Positions 1 to 6,245 of a stretch of 16,907 nt of DNA are shown here, piece after piece. Numbering within the stretch: position 1 is the stretch's first letter; each line of letters begins with the position of its first letter. The stretch spans positions 1 through 16,907 of the forward strand of contig CAYTYX010000006.1 in assembly GCA_964442325.1 (NCBI GenBank), in the 5' to 3' direction. Source of the stretch: CAYTYX01 sp964442325 (GTDB taxonomy: Bacteria; Patescibacteriota; Saccharimonadia; Saccharimonadales; UBA10212). Position numbers and translations under genes: made by a program. Below the pieces are notes generated by a model. The model was given only the letters and a program-made list of their open reading frames with translations, made no database searches and was not told the DNA's origin.

Positions 1-2
1 CG

Positions 3-101
3 ATTCAAGCGCCAATATCAGGCTTTGTGCGGGTACTATCGGGCAATATACGGGGCGTCCTGAATGCACTTCAGGCTAGGGCTGAACAACTAAATAACTA
101 A
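3..101 (+). CDS. rplJ: 50S ribosomal protein L10, C-terminal end (partial)
   Basis: The window opens inside this gene. The frame beginning at base 3 gives 32 codons and then TAA at 99-101. The peptide starts IQAPISGFVRVLSGN and ends QARAEQLNN. This matches the conserved end of L10, in which a short helical stretch of the type 'P-x-S-x-F-V-R-V-L' is followed by a final helix rich in Ala, Leu and Gln. L10 anchors the L7/L12 dimers to the 50S stalk, and this last helix is where L7/L12 N-terminal domains bind. Its position 19 nt before rplL is the near-universal rplJ-rplL order, which supports the call strongly although most of the gene is outside the window. Confidence 0.88.
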   Translation: MQAPISGFVRVLSGNIRGVLNALQARAEQLNN

Positions 102-120
102 ATCTAGGGAGATTAAAATA

Positions 121-531
121 ATGGCAGATGAAGAGACAAAGAAAGTAGAAACACCAAAAGAGTTTGCAACAATTGTCGCGGAACTAGACAAACTAAGTGC
201 GCTAGAAATCAGCAAGTTCGTTAAGTTTTTGGAAGAGTACTGGGGCGTATCGGCCGCAGCCCCGGCCGCTGTTGCTGCCGCACCTGCTGGTGACGCAGGC
301 GCTCCAGTAGCCGAAGAGAAGAGCGAGTTTGATGTCATTCTTAAAGATGCCGGCGCTCAAAAAGTAGCCGTCATTAAAGCAGTTAAAGATGCCACCGGCC
401 TAGGCCTAGGTGAGGCTAAAGCTATAGTTGACGCCGCTCCTAAAGCCGTCAAGGAAAAGGCTCCAAAAGAAGAAGCCGAGACCATCAAGAAAGCGCTAGA
501 AGACGCTGGCGCGACTGTCGAACTGGCTTAA
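121..531 (+). CDS. rplL: 50S ribosomal protein L7/L12
   Basis: This 136-aa protein is the multimeric stalk protein that recruits translation GTPases (EF-G, EF-Tu, IF2) to the ribosome. Residues 1-43 are the helical dimerisation and L10-binding domain. Residues 44-64 are the Ala/Pro/Gly-rich hinge, with repeated AAAP units. Residues 65-136 are the globular domain, with the hallmark FDVILKDAGAQKVAVIKAV and the GLGLGEAK helix that contacts GTPases. It is slightly longer than the usual 120-125 aa because of a longer N-terminus and hinge. The ATG start has a clear Shine-Dalgarno sequence, AGGGAGA at 106-112, 8 nt upstream. It follows rplJ by 19 nt and is presumably co-transcribed with it. Confidence 0.98.
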   Translation: MADEETKKVETPKEFATIVAELDKLSALEISKFVKFLEEYWGVSAAAPAAVAAAPAGDAGAPVAEEKSEFDVILKDAGAQKVAVIKAVKDATGLGLGEAKAIVDAAPKAVKEKAPKEEAETIKKALEDAGATVELA

Positions 532-552
532 GACACTAATTGGACAAAAAAT

Positions 553-561
553 TTATCCACA
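553..561 (+). other. Perfect DnaA box (TTATCCACA)
   Basis: The 9-mer TTATCCACA is identical to the high-affinity DnaA-binding consensus. It lies 21 nt after the rplL stop and 16 nt upstream of a candidate -35 element. No second good box was found by eye on either strand of the window, so this does not look like a replication origin. A regulatory DnaA site ahead of the dnaX-dnaB block is possible, but a single 9-mer may be coincidence. Confidence 0.5.
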
Positions 562-565
562 GGGC

Positions 566-590
566 AGGGCTAGGCTTTTGACTTAGCCCT
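566..590 (+). terminator. Hairpin after rplL, possible terminator or attenuator
   Basis: The arms AGGGCTAGG (566-574) and CTTAGCCCT (582-590) pair over 9 bp, including one G-T wobble, around the 7-nt loop CTTTTGA. The stem is GC-rich and starts 34 nt past the rplL stop, a natural place for the end of the rplJL transcript. No uridine run follows (the next bases are ACACCTATGG), so a classical intrinsic terminator is not supported. It may be an RNA 3'-end stabiliser, or it may act on the overlapping promoter. Confidence 0.4.
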
Positions 591-606
591 ACACCTATGG
601 TAGTTT
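578..606 (+). promoter_or_regulatory. Candidate sigma70-type promoter for the 170-aa gene
   Basis: TTGACT at 578-583 matches five of six bases of the -35 consensus. It is followed, after exactly 17 nt, by TAGTTT at 601-606, which keeps the three most conserved -10 bases (T1, A2, T6) but not the rest. The predicted start near 613 would leave a leader of about 60 nt. The -35 lies in the loop and 3' arm of the hairpin at 566-590, and the DnaA box is just upstream. The -10 is weak, so this is tentative. Confidence 0.35.
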
Positions 607-674
607 GAGGGTAAGAGTGCCTGCTTAGACAAACACTTTCAAGGCGAGACTTAAGAGGTTAAAAAGTAAAACAA

Positions 675-1187
675 ATGGCAGAGATACCAGACAAACAAAT
701 CAAAAGACTGCGCTCCCTCCTGCAGGAGGCCGAGACTAGCTTAGCGGCAGCCAAGGAGCTGATTGTGAGTTTAGTGGGCGATACACCGATTGCTACCGAT
801 AAGCTCAAAGACGAGGTCCTGGGCAAAATTGTCGAGGGTGTTTTTGATGGTCAAAATATGGTAGGTGGCGACGGTAAGACATACCCAGTGCCGGCTAACT
901 ATGCCAGCAAGTCTAAGCTCGTCCAAGGCGACATTTTAAAGCTGACAATTACCGAAGATGGCACACTGCTTTATAAGCAAATTGGGCCGGTGCCACGCAA
1001 ACAAGTTGTCGGCGAATTAATTCTACGTGACGGCCACTACTTCGTTAACGTCGACGGAAAAGAATACCGAACCTTGCTAGCCAGCGTGACTTACTTTAAA
1101 GCCAAGCCAGGCGACCAAGTCAGTGTGAATATCCCAGAAGACCCCGACGTCAACGCCGAGTGGGCCGCCCTCGAAGCCGCGTTATAA
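675..1187 (+). CDS. Conserved-looking protein with coiled-coil N-terminus and duplicated beta domain
   Basis: I do not recognise an assigned function for this 170-aa soluble, acidic protein. Residues 4-34 form a predicted helix or coiled coil (KQIKRLRSLLQEAETSLAAA). Residues 54-96 and 113-158 look like two copies of one small beta domain. Each has a DGK-x-Y turn (66-70 and 127-131), then a K...GD segment (81-86 and 142-147), a hydrophobic strand, and ends in ED. About one third of residues match across the best 30-residue stretch. There is no signal peptide, membrane segment or catalytic motif. The ATG is the first start after an in-frame TAA at 660-662, and AAGAGG at 653-658 is a rather distant Shine-Dalgarno (16 nt). 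Its place between rplL and dnaX suggests a housekeeping role, perhaps nucleic-acid or ribosome binding through OB-like or SH3-like barrels. That role is inference. Confidence 0.85.
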   Translation: MAEIPDKQIKRLRSLLQEAETSLAAAKELIVSLVGDTPIATDKLKDEVLGKIVEGVFDGQNMVGGDGKTYPVPANYASKSKLVQGDILKLTITEDGTLLYKQIGPVPRKQVVGELILRDGHYFVNVDGKEYRTLLASVTYFKAKPGDQVSVNIPEDPDVNAEWAALEAAL

Positions 1188-1226
1188 TTAGTAATTTCTA
1201 CAATCAGCGCTCATCGCCTAATCGTC

Positions 1227-1232
1227 TATAAT
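1227..1232 (+). promoter_or_regulatory. -10 box (TATAAT) for dnaX, very short leader
   Basis: A perfect TATAAT lies 10 nt before the dnaX ATG at 1243. With the usual 6-8 nt to the transcription start, the leader would be only about 3-5 nt. No Shine-Dalgarno sequence is visible in the intervening bases, and no good -35 is seen 16-18 nt upstream. Together these suggest a leaderless or nearly leaderless dnaX mRNA. Confidence 0.55.
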
Positions 1233-1242
1233 TTAAGATGAA

Positions 1243-2664
1243 ATGGGGCAGGTTTTATATCGCAAATACCGACCGCGATCTTTTGATGAAGTCATCGGTC
1301 AAGACCATATAGTAAAGACCTTGAAGTCGGCTATTAAACAAAACCGATTGAGTCACGCTTACTTATTTACCGGTCCGCGCGGCGTAGGCAAAACCTCTGT
1401 AGCCCGTATTTTAGCCTATGCCGCTAACGGCCTTAAGTATGGCGATGGCCCGGTGCATCTAGACATAATCGAGATTGACGGCGCCAGCAACCGACGCATC
1501 GAAGAAGTTCGTGATTTAAGAGAAAAAGTAAATATTCTGCCGGCAATTGGTAAGTACAAAGTCTACATCATAGACGAGGTCCATATGCTGACTAAGGAAG
1601 CCTTTAACGCTCTACTTAAAACCCTGGAAGAGCCGCCAGCACACTGTATCTTTATTCTGGCTACGACCGAAGCGCACAAACTACCCGAAACTATCATTAG
1701 CCGAACCCAGCGGTTTAGCTTTCGGCCAATTACACCACTAGATGCAAAACTGCAACTTCAGTCGATTGCCAAACAAGAAAAAATCAAAGCCGAACCAGCA
1801 GCCTTAGAGTTACTTGCCCTGCACGGCGACAGTAGTTTCCGGGACAGCATTAGCTTGCTAGACCAACTTGGTAGTAGCAGCCAGAAAATAACTGAAGAGC
1901 TAGTGAGCTCAGTGCTTGGGCTGCCGCCAAGCCAATCGACCACTAAGCTACTGACAGGAATCGAAAATGGATCAGTTGACGAGACGCTAAAGGTACTAGA
2001 GGAGCTGCGTGATAAGGGTGTTAGCCCAACCGCTATCGCCAAAAGCCTTGGCGTGTCATTACGGGCAGAGCTTTCGGACGGAAATTCCAGCCCCTGGCGA
2101 GTCAAACTACTCAAAGAGCTGCTAGAAATCGGTGGCAGCGGATTACCACAAGAAAGACTGGAGATAGCACTCCTCGAAGCCGCTTCGAATAATAATAGCG
2201 AGCCGGCCGAACCGATATTACCGCCTGAAGTTGAGCCGCAAGTCGAGCATACAACCTCGGAAAAGCCTAAGCAGAAACCAGTTGCTGTAAAAACAGAACA
2301 AGCTAGTAAGGTGAACTCCAGCAAACTGGACCTAGACCTAATTTGGCCTAAAATTCTAAGCGAAGTAAAAGTGCGACAACCCTCCTTAAGTATGGCTCTA
2401 AAAAGAGCCAAACCAACCATTAAAAATGGTTCGTTGCGCCTCAACTTTGAGTTCCCGTTATATAAAAATAAAGTTGGCAAGGCCGATAATAAGCGTTTAA
2501 TCGGTGCTATATTCAAAGAAATCGCAGGCATAGCACCGCTAGTTGAATGTGTGGTCGAAAAAGATGCATTTGCAGACTCCATCAAAGAAACTTCGGTGCC
2601 GGCAAAACCGCCGATTCAAACCATAAGTAATATTTTTGGCGGCGGCGAGGTGTTAGAATCCTAA
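1243..2664 (+). CDS. dnaX: DNA polymerase III subunit gamma/tau (zinc-module-less DnaX)
   Basis: This 473-aa protein is the clamp-loader ATPase that loads the beta clamp. It opens with the family signature LYRKYRPRSFDEVIGQ. Walker A GPRGVGKT is at 44-51, Walker B DEVH at 111-114, and the SRC-type arginine-finger motif reads SRT at 153-155, with Arg kept and Cys changed to Thr. Standard bacterial DnaX has a four-cysteine zinc module between Walker A and B. Here residues 52-110 contain no cysteine and the segment is shortened (NGLKYGDGPVHLDIIEID). Residues about 162-310 fit the lid and collar domains. A Pro/Glu/Lys-rich linker follows at about 315-350, and then a C-terminal domain (LIWPKILSEVKVRQPSL onward) like the tau-type tail. 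No A-AAA-AAG-type slippery site was found, so a single product is expected. It precedes dnaB by 15 nt. Confidence 0.96.
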   Translation: MGQVLYRKYRPRSFDEVIGQDHIVKTLKSAIKQNRLSHAYLFTGPRGVGKTSVARILAYAANGLKYGDGPVHLDIIEIDGASNRRIEEVRDLREKVNILPAIGKYKVYIIDEVHMLTKEAFNALLKTLEEPPAHCIFILATTEAHKLPETIISRTQRFSFRPITPLDAKLQLQSIAKQEKIKAEPAALELLALHGDSSFRDSISLLDQLGSSSQKITEELVSSVLGLPPSQSTTKLLTGIENGSVDETLKVLEELRDKGVSPTAIAKSLGVSLRAELSDGNSSPWRVKLLKELLEIGGSGLPQERLEIALLEAASNNNSEPAEPILPPEVEPQVEHTTSEKPKQKPVAVKTEQASKVNSSKLDLDLIWPKILSEVKVRQPSLSMALKRAKPTIKNGSLRLNFEFPLYKNKVGKADNKRLIGAIFKEIAGIAPLVECVVEKDAFADSIKETSVPAKPPIQTISNIFGGGEVLES

Positions 2665-2679
2665 AAAGTAAGGCCACCA

Positions 2680-4053
2680 ATGGACAATGATAGGCTATCC
2701 GCCCCGCCACAGAATCTAGATGCCGAAGCCAGTTTGCTGGGCAGCTTACTGATTGATAACGATGCCTTTGCCAAAGTTGGCGACCAGATAAAACTAGATG
2801 ACTTTTATGACAATCGCCACCGCGAGATATTTGCGGCAGCATTGGCACTTTATAATAAACACAAACCAGTTGATATCTTAACTCTGAGTGAACAGCTTAA
2901 AGTAACCGGCAAGCTAGAGGCAGTCGGCGGCGCAGGCTACCTAACCGAGCTGACTAACTTTGTACCAACTGCCGCCCACGTAGAAAATTACGCCGATATT
3001 GTTGCCGAAAAATCTATTCGTCGCCGATTAATTAAAGCTTCGCAGGATATTGTTTCGATTGGCTACGACGAAGCCAAAAGCATCCAAGAGTTGATTGAAG
3101 AAACCGAGACGCGGCTGTTTGAAGTAAGCCACCGGCACATCCGCCAAGACGTCTCGTCACTAGAATCTGTACTGGAAGACAGCTTTGAGCGCTTAGACGA
3201 ACTACACCGCAATAAGGGTGTTCTGCGGGGCATCTCGACGGGTATGCACGACCTAGATAGATTGATAGCCGGCCTCCATCCATCAGATCTTATTGTAGTA
3301 GCTGCACGACCATCGATGGGTAAATCAGCTCTGATGCTCAACATGGCACTCAATATTACCACACATCAAAAAGACAAGGGCGCTGTGATGATATTTAGCC
3401 TAGAAATGGGTAAAGAGCAGTTGGTTGATAGGCTGCTTGGCGCTGAGGCCGGCGTTGATGTCTGGAAGTTACGCACCGGCGAGGGCCTAACAGATGAAGA
3501 TTTTGAACGCTTGAGTGCTGCAATGGGCGCCTTGGCCGAAGCACCAATCTTTATCGATGACACTTCCGGGATGACTGTTAGTGATCTAAGAACTAGAGCC
3601 CGGCGGCTGCATCACGAACATCCACTGTCAGTTATAATCGTAGACTACATACAGCTAATGAGCGGCGGCTCGCGCTTTGCGTCGGTTGCCAACCGAGTCC
3701 AAGAAATTTCTGAGATTAGTCGCAGTCTGAAGATATTGGCAAGAGAGCTTAACGTACCAATACTGGTAGCCAGCCAGTTAAGTCGCTCGGTCGAGAGTCG
3801 TAGCCCGCAGATTCCACAGCTGGCAGACCTGCGCGAATCTGGTGCCATTGAACAAGACGCCGACATAGTGATATTTATCTACCGCGAAGACTACTACAAT
3901 CCTGACACCGACCGCCAAAATATTACTGACCTGCTTGTTAAAAAACACCGTAACGGCCCGACTGGCAAAGTAGAATTATATTTTGATATGCAGCACCAGC
4001 GCTACCGCGACCTCGACACTAAACACGAAGCACCGGATGCCTTGGCTAACTAG
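2680..4053 (+). CDS. dnaB: Replicative DNA helicase DnaB
   Basis: This 457-aa hexameric 5'-3' helicase unwinds the replication fork. The N-terminal primase-interacting domain starts with PPQNLDAEASLLGSLL (about residues 8-23). A linker leads to the RecA-like ATPase domain. This has Walker A ARPSMGKS at about 209-216, a FSLEM segment, Walker B IIVDYIQLM near 320-328, the SQLSRSVESR motif near 363-372, and the LADLRESGAIEQDAD arginine-finger region. The length is normal, and no intein interrupts the ATPase motifs, where inteins often sit in dnaB. The ATG has the Shine-Dalgarno sequence AAGG at 2670-2673. It is probably co-transcribed with dnaX, so clamp loader and fork helicase are made together. 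Confidence 0.98.
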   Translation: MDNDRLSAPPQNLDAEASLLGSLLIDNDAFAKVGDQIKLDDFYDNRHREIFAAALALYNKHKPVDILTLSEQLKVTGKLEAVGGAGYLTELTNFVPTAAHVENYADIVAEKSIRRRLIKASQDIVSIGYDEAKSIQELIEETETRLFEVSHRHIRQDVSSLESVLEDSFERLDELHRNKGVLRGISTGMHDLDRLIAGLHPSDLIVVAARPSMGKSALMLNMALNITTHQKDKGAVMIFSLEMGKEQLVDRLLGAEAGVDVWKLRTGEGLTDEDFERLSAAMGALAEAPIFIDDTSGMTVSDLRTRARRLHHEHPLSVIIVDYIQLMSGGSRFASVANRVQEISEISRSLKILARELNVPILVASQLSRSVESRSPQIPQLADLRESGAIEQDADIVIFIYREDYYNPDTDRQNITDLLVKKHRNGPTGKVELYFDMQHQRYRDLDTKHEAPDALAN

Positions 4054-4063
4054 ACGTCAAACT

Positions 4064-4072
4064 TGTTATACT
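4064..4072 (+). promoter_or_regulatory. Extended -10 promoter (TGTTATACT) for the GT39-like gene
   Basis: TG at 4064-4065, one base, then TATACT at 4067-4072 form an extended -10 element, 11 nt before the ATG at 4084. TTGGCT at 4042-4047 is a weak -35 at 19-nt spacing. The expected leader is about 4-5 nt with no Shine-Dalgarno sequence. This is another short-leader promoter, placed in the 30-nt gap after dnaB. Confidence 0.55.
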
Positions 4073-4083
4073 AAGCAGTAAAG

Positions 4084-5280
4084 ATGGCAAAACAAAGCCT
4101 TAAAACGAGGGCAGGCGAGGGATGGCGCCAGTGGCGTAGCGCCATATTTTTAATTGCGGCAATGGTGGGCTTTTTCGGCTGGCATATTAATTCACTAACA
4201 CCTGGGTTGAGTAGCGCAGAGACTAACGCTGTCGCTAGTAGCCAAAGCATGGGCCAAATAACCACTAACTCCTCTTACGCACCCCATAAACTATTACAGC
4301 TAGTAGCGTGGCACCTAAAGCCGGGTAATATCGTATTTATGAGATTACCATCCATACTTATTGCCTTGATTTGCCTGGCGAGCCTTTATTACATTTTGCA
4401 AAGATGGTTTGGCAAGACAATTGGTGTGCTCGCGACGTTTATGGCAGCAGCTACACCGTGGTATGCGATTATGGGACGGTTGGCCGCACCGGATATTATG
4501 CTGGCCACGCCGCTTGCTGTTGGAGCTAGCATCTTACTCCTCCAAAAAGCTAAACAGCATAAATTTGCCGCGTTTATTCTATTTATAGTCGCACTGTCTA
4601 TTAGCCTATATGCGCCGGGTGTAATTTGGTTTATGATTTTGGCGCTAATTTTGCGAGGCAGAGCATTCAAACGCTCACTGGAAGGTCTAAGCAAATCCCG
4701 CATAGCGGCCGGGATATTACTACTGCTTATTTTACTAAGTCCACTCATAGTAGCCTCTGTTGGAGATATGGCTACTACCAAAACAATCCTTGGGCTCCCC
4801 AGCCATTGGCCGCAGCCACTGGGATTTATTAAATCACTCGCCTGGGGTGTATTAGCGTTAGTCTGGCGGACACCCTACCATAGCAGCTGGATGCTCGGAC
4901 GCTTGCCAGGACTAGACATAATTCAGATTGCCTTGGCTGTATTTGGCACCTACGCGATGTATCAGCTAGCTAGACCAAAGGCTCAGTTACTATTAGTCTA
5001 TCTTGGCTTCGGATTAGTACTGGAGGCATTAAATAGCAACCTTAATCTAGAGCTGTTACTGCTACCGGCCATATTCGTACTGGTTGGCGCAGGTCTACGC
5101 TATTTGTACTTTGAGTGGCACGGCGTTTTTCCGCATAACCCAATTCCAAAATTTTTAGCACTGGCATTAATCGGCCTGCTTACGGCCACTCAGCTGTTAT
5201 ATGGAGCTAGATATACGCTAGAAGCGTGGCCACACAGCAATGACACTCACAGCGACTACCGTGCTACAATTAAGGGGTAA
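4084..5280 (+). CDS. Membrane glycosyltransferase-like protein (GT39/PMT/ArnT type)
   Basis: This 398-aa protein is polytopic, with roughly ten hydrophobic segments beginning at about residue 20. The region RLPSILIALICLASLYYIL (88-106), then TPWYAIMGRLAAPDIML (124-140), follows the pattern of PMT_2/GT39 lipid-linked-sugar transferases: an Arg at the start of a membrane helix, then 'P-x-x-x-x-x-x-R-x-A-x-P-D'. These enzymes move a sugar from a polyprenyl-phosphate donor to proteins or lipids on the outer face. The first external loop keeps one acidic residue (SSAE, E46) where the family usually has a catalytic Asp or Glu. The protein is shorter than typical ArnT or PMT because the large C-terminal soluble domain is missing. 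The donor and acceptor cannot be told. It sits between dnaB and ybaB with its own promoter. Confidence 0.75.
   Translation: MAKQSLKTRAGEGWRQWRSAIFLIAAMVGFFGWHINSLTPGLSSAETNAVASSQSMGQITTNSSYAPHKLLQLVAWHLKPGNIVFMRLPSILIALICLASLYYILQRWFGKTIGVLATFMAAATPWYAIMGRLAAPDIMLATPLAVGASILLLQKAKQHKFAAFILFIVALSISLYAPGVIWFMILALILRGRAFKRSLEGLSKSRIAAGILLLLILLSPLIVASVGDMATTKTILGLPSHWPQPLGFIKSLAWGVLALVWRTPYHSSWMLGRLPGLDIIQIALAVFGTYAMYQLARPKAQLLLVYLGFGLVLEALNSNLNLELLLLPAIFVLVGAGLRYLYFEWHGVFPHNPIPKFLALALIGLLTATQLLYGARYTLEAWPHSNDTHSDYRATIKG
5240..5270 (+). promoter_or_regulatory. Candidate promoter for ybaB-recR
   Basis: ATGACA at 5240-5245 (five of six -35 bases) and TACAAT at 5265-5270 (five of six -10 bases) are separated by 19 nt, slightly long. 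They lie within the last codons of the membrane-protein gene. The start would fall near 5277, giving a leader of about 25 nt that contains the Shine-Dalgarno GGAAGGA. This contrasts with the short-leader promoters elsewhere in the window. Confidence 0.4.
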
Positions 5281-5302
5281 ATACGTGGAAGGATTAGTTT
5301 AA

Positions 5303-5596
5303 ATGAGTAAATTCGACCAGACAAAATTACTACTCAAGGCCCGAAAGTTGCAAAAGGAATTGCAGCGAGAAATTATCACAGTAGAAATGGGTGAAGGAGC
5401 CGTGACTGTGGAAATTAGCGGCGAACAGAAGATTAAAAAAATCAGAATTGACCCTGAACGAATAAATCTGGAAGATATTGGCCAATTAGAGCTGTGGGTA
5501 GAAGAGGCCGTAAAGGAAGCGATTTCCCGCAGCCAAAAGCTCGCAGCTGAGAAAATGCAGCCGATGATGGGTGCGCTTGCCAGTCTAGGTATGTAG
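5303..5596 (+). CDS. ybaB: YbaB/EbfC family nucleoid-associated protein
   Basis: This 97-aa protein belongs to the small dimeric DNA-binding YbaB/EbfC family, usually encoded between dnaX and recR. Residues 1-27 form a charged helix (LLLKARKLQKELQREI). Residues 28-50 form the beta region, with V-T-V-E-I-S-G and then IKKIRIDPERI, matching the family's 'v.v.inG..ev..v.IDp' pattern. Residues 57-85 form the second long helix. The tail is Met/Gly-rich (PMMGALASLGM), as in relatives. The start is supported by GGAAGGA at 5287-5293. recR starts 6 nt after its stop, the classical ybaB-recR pairing. Exact binding specificity cannot be read from the sequence. Confidence 0.93.
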   Translation: MSKFDQTKLLLKARKLQKELQREIITVEMGEGAVTVEISGEQKIKKIRIDPERINLEDIGQLELWVEEAVKEAISRSQKLAAEKMQPMMGALASLGM

Positions 5597-5602
5597 CTAC
5601 TC

Positions 5603-6211
5603 ATGGCATCGCTAATTCCTAAGGCTCTTCAAGACGTTATAGATAGTTTGGGCAGTCTGCCTGGCGTAGGTCCGCGTAGTGCCGAACGGTTTGCGTATTT
5701 CTTATTAAAAAGTGAGCCGGCTATCGCAACCGAAATATCATCATCACTAAGTAAGCTACATTCGAGAGTTAAGTATTGTCCGCAGACTTTTGCTTTGATT
5801 GATGCTGACGAATCGCAGAGTTGGCTCTATACGGACCCAAAGCGCAATAAAAAATTGGTCGCCGTTGTGGCTGACCCGTTTGACGTGGTCGCCCTAGAAA
5901 AAACCGGCGCGTTCAGTGGAACTTATCATGTGCTGGGTGGTCTTGTCTCGCCTATCGAAGGCGTCGGGCCAGATCAATTGCATATCAAACAACTGATTAA
6001 ACGAATTGATAAAGACAAAGTAAGAGAGATTGTACTGGCCACTAACGCCAGCGTCGAGGGTGAGAGCACGGCTCTACTGCTCACTCAGGAAATTGGTAAC
6101 CGTAAGGTAAAAATAACCCGGCTAGCTCGCGGACTGGCCGTGGGAGTAGACTTGGAATACGCCGACCAAATTACACTCACGAGGGCTCTAGAAGGACGCC
6201 AAAGCGTCTAG
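5603..6211 (+). CDS. recR: Recombination protein RecR lacking the zinc finger
   Basis: This 202-aa protein is the RecR subunit of the RecFOR pathway, which forms a ring clamp on DNA and helps load RecA at gaps. The helix-hairpin-helix is at LPGVGPRSAERF (19-30). The Toprim domain begins at VAVVADPFDVVALEK and includes the highly conserved YHVLGGLVSPIEGVGPDQL (108-126). The segment ATNASVEGESTA (146-157) and C-terminal RLARGLAVGVDLEYAD (173-188) are also standard. The four-cysteine zinc finger expected at about residues 56-82 is degenerate. Only C59 remains, and the other three ligand positions carry Thr, Ser and Trp or similar residues. Overall length is normal, so this is substitution and not deletion. 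There is no clear Shine-Dalgarno, so translation is probably coupled to ybaB. Confidence 0.95.
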   Translation: MASLIPKALQDVIDSLGSLPGVGPRSAERFAYFLLKSEPAIATEISSSLSKLHSRVKYCPQTFALIDADESQSWLYTDPKRNKKLVAVVADPFDVVALEKTGAFSGTYHVLGGLVSPIEGVGPDQLHIKQLIKRIDKDKVREIVLATNASVEGESTALLLTQEIGNRKVKITRLARGLAVGVDLEYADQITLTRALEGRQSV

Positions 6212-6232
6212 GCAATCTCCTTACTGCTGGTT

Positions 6233-6238
6233 TACAAT
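6233..6238 (+). promoter_or_regulatory. -10 box (TACAAT) for the DHH gene, leaderless arrangement
   Basis: TACAAT lies only 7 nt before the ATG at 6246, so transcription would begin at or within a base or two of the start codon. The 7 bases between (TAGTCTG) contain no Shine-Dalgarno sequence. No good -35 is seen. This is the clearest leaderless candidate in the window. Confidence 0.5.
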
Positions 6239-6245
6239 TAGTCTG

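Noticed and set aside
532..674. Replication origin near the DnaA box
   Set aside because: Only one good DnaA box was found, with no cluster, no AT-rich unwinding repeats and no adjacent dnaA or dnaN gene.
1771..2575. Possible programmed frameshift in dnaX giving a short gamma form
   Set aside because: The A-rich spots (near 1778, 2398, 2420, 2461 and 2560) do not form an in-frame X-XXY-YYZ heptamer of the A-AAA-AAG kind, and no downstream hairpin was evident.
1758..2585. 275-aa minus-strand ORF opposite dnaX
   Set aside because: It lies fully antisense to well-conserved dnaX, is Ser-rich with no recognisable motif, and has no promoter or ribosome site. It is a reading-frame shadow.
2680..4053. 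Intein in dnaB or recombination gene insertion
   Set aside because: All DnaB motifs run on continuously at normal spacing and the length is normal.
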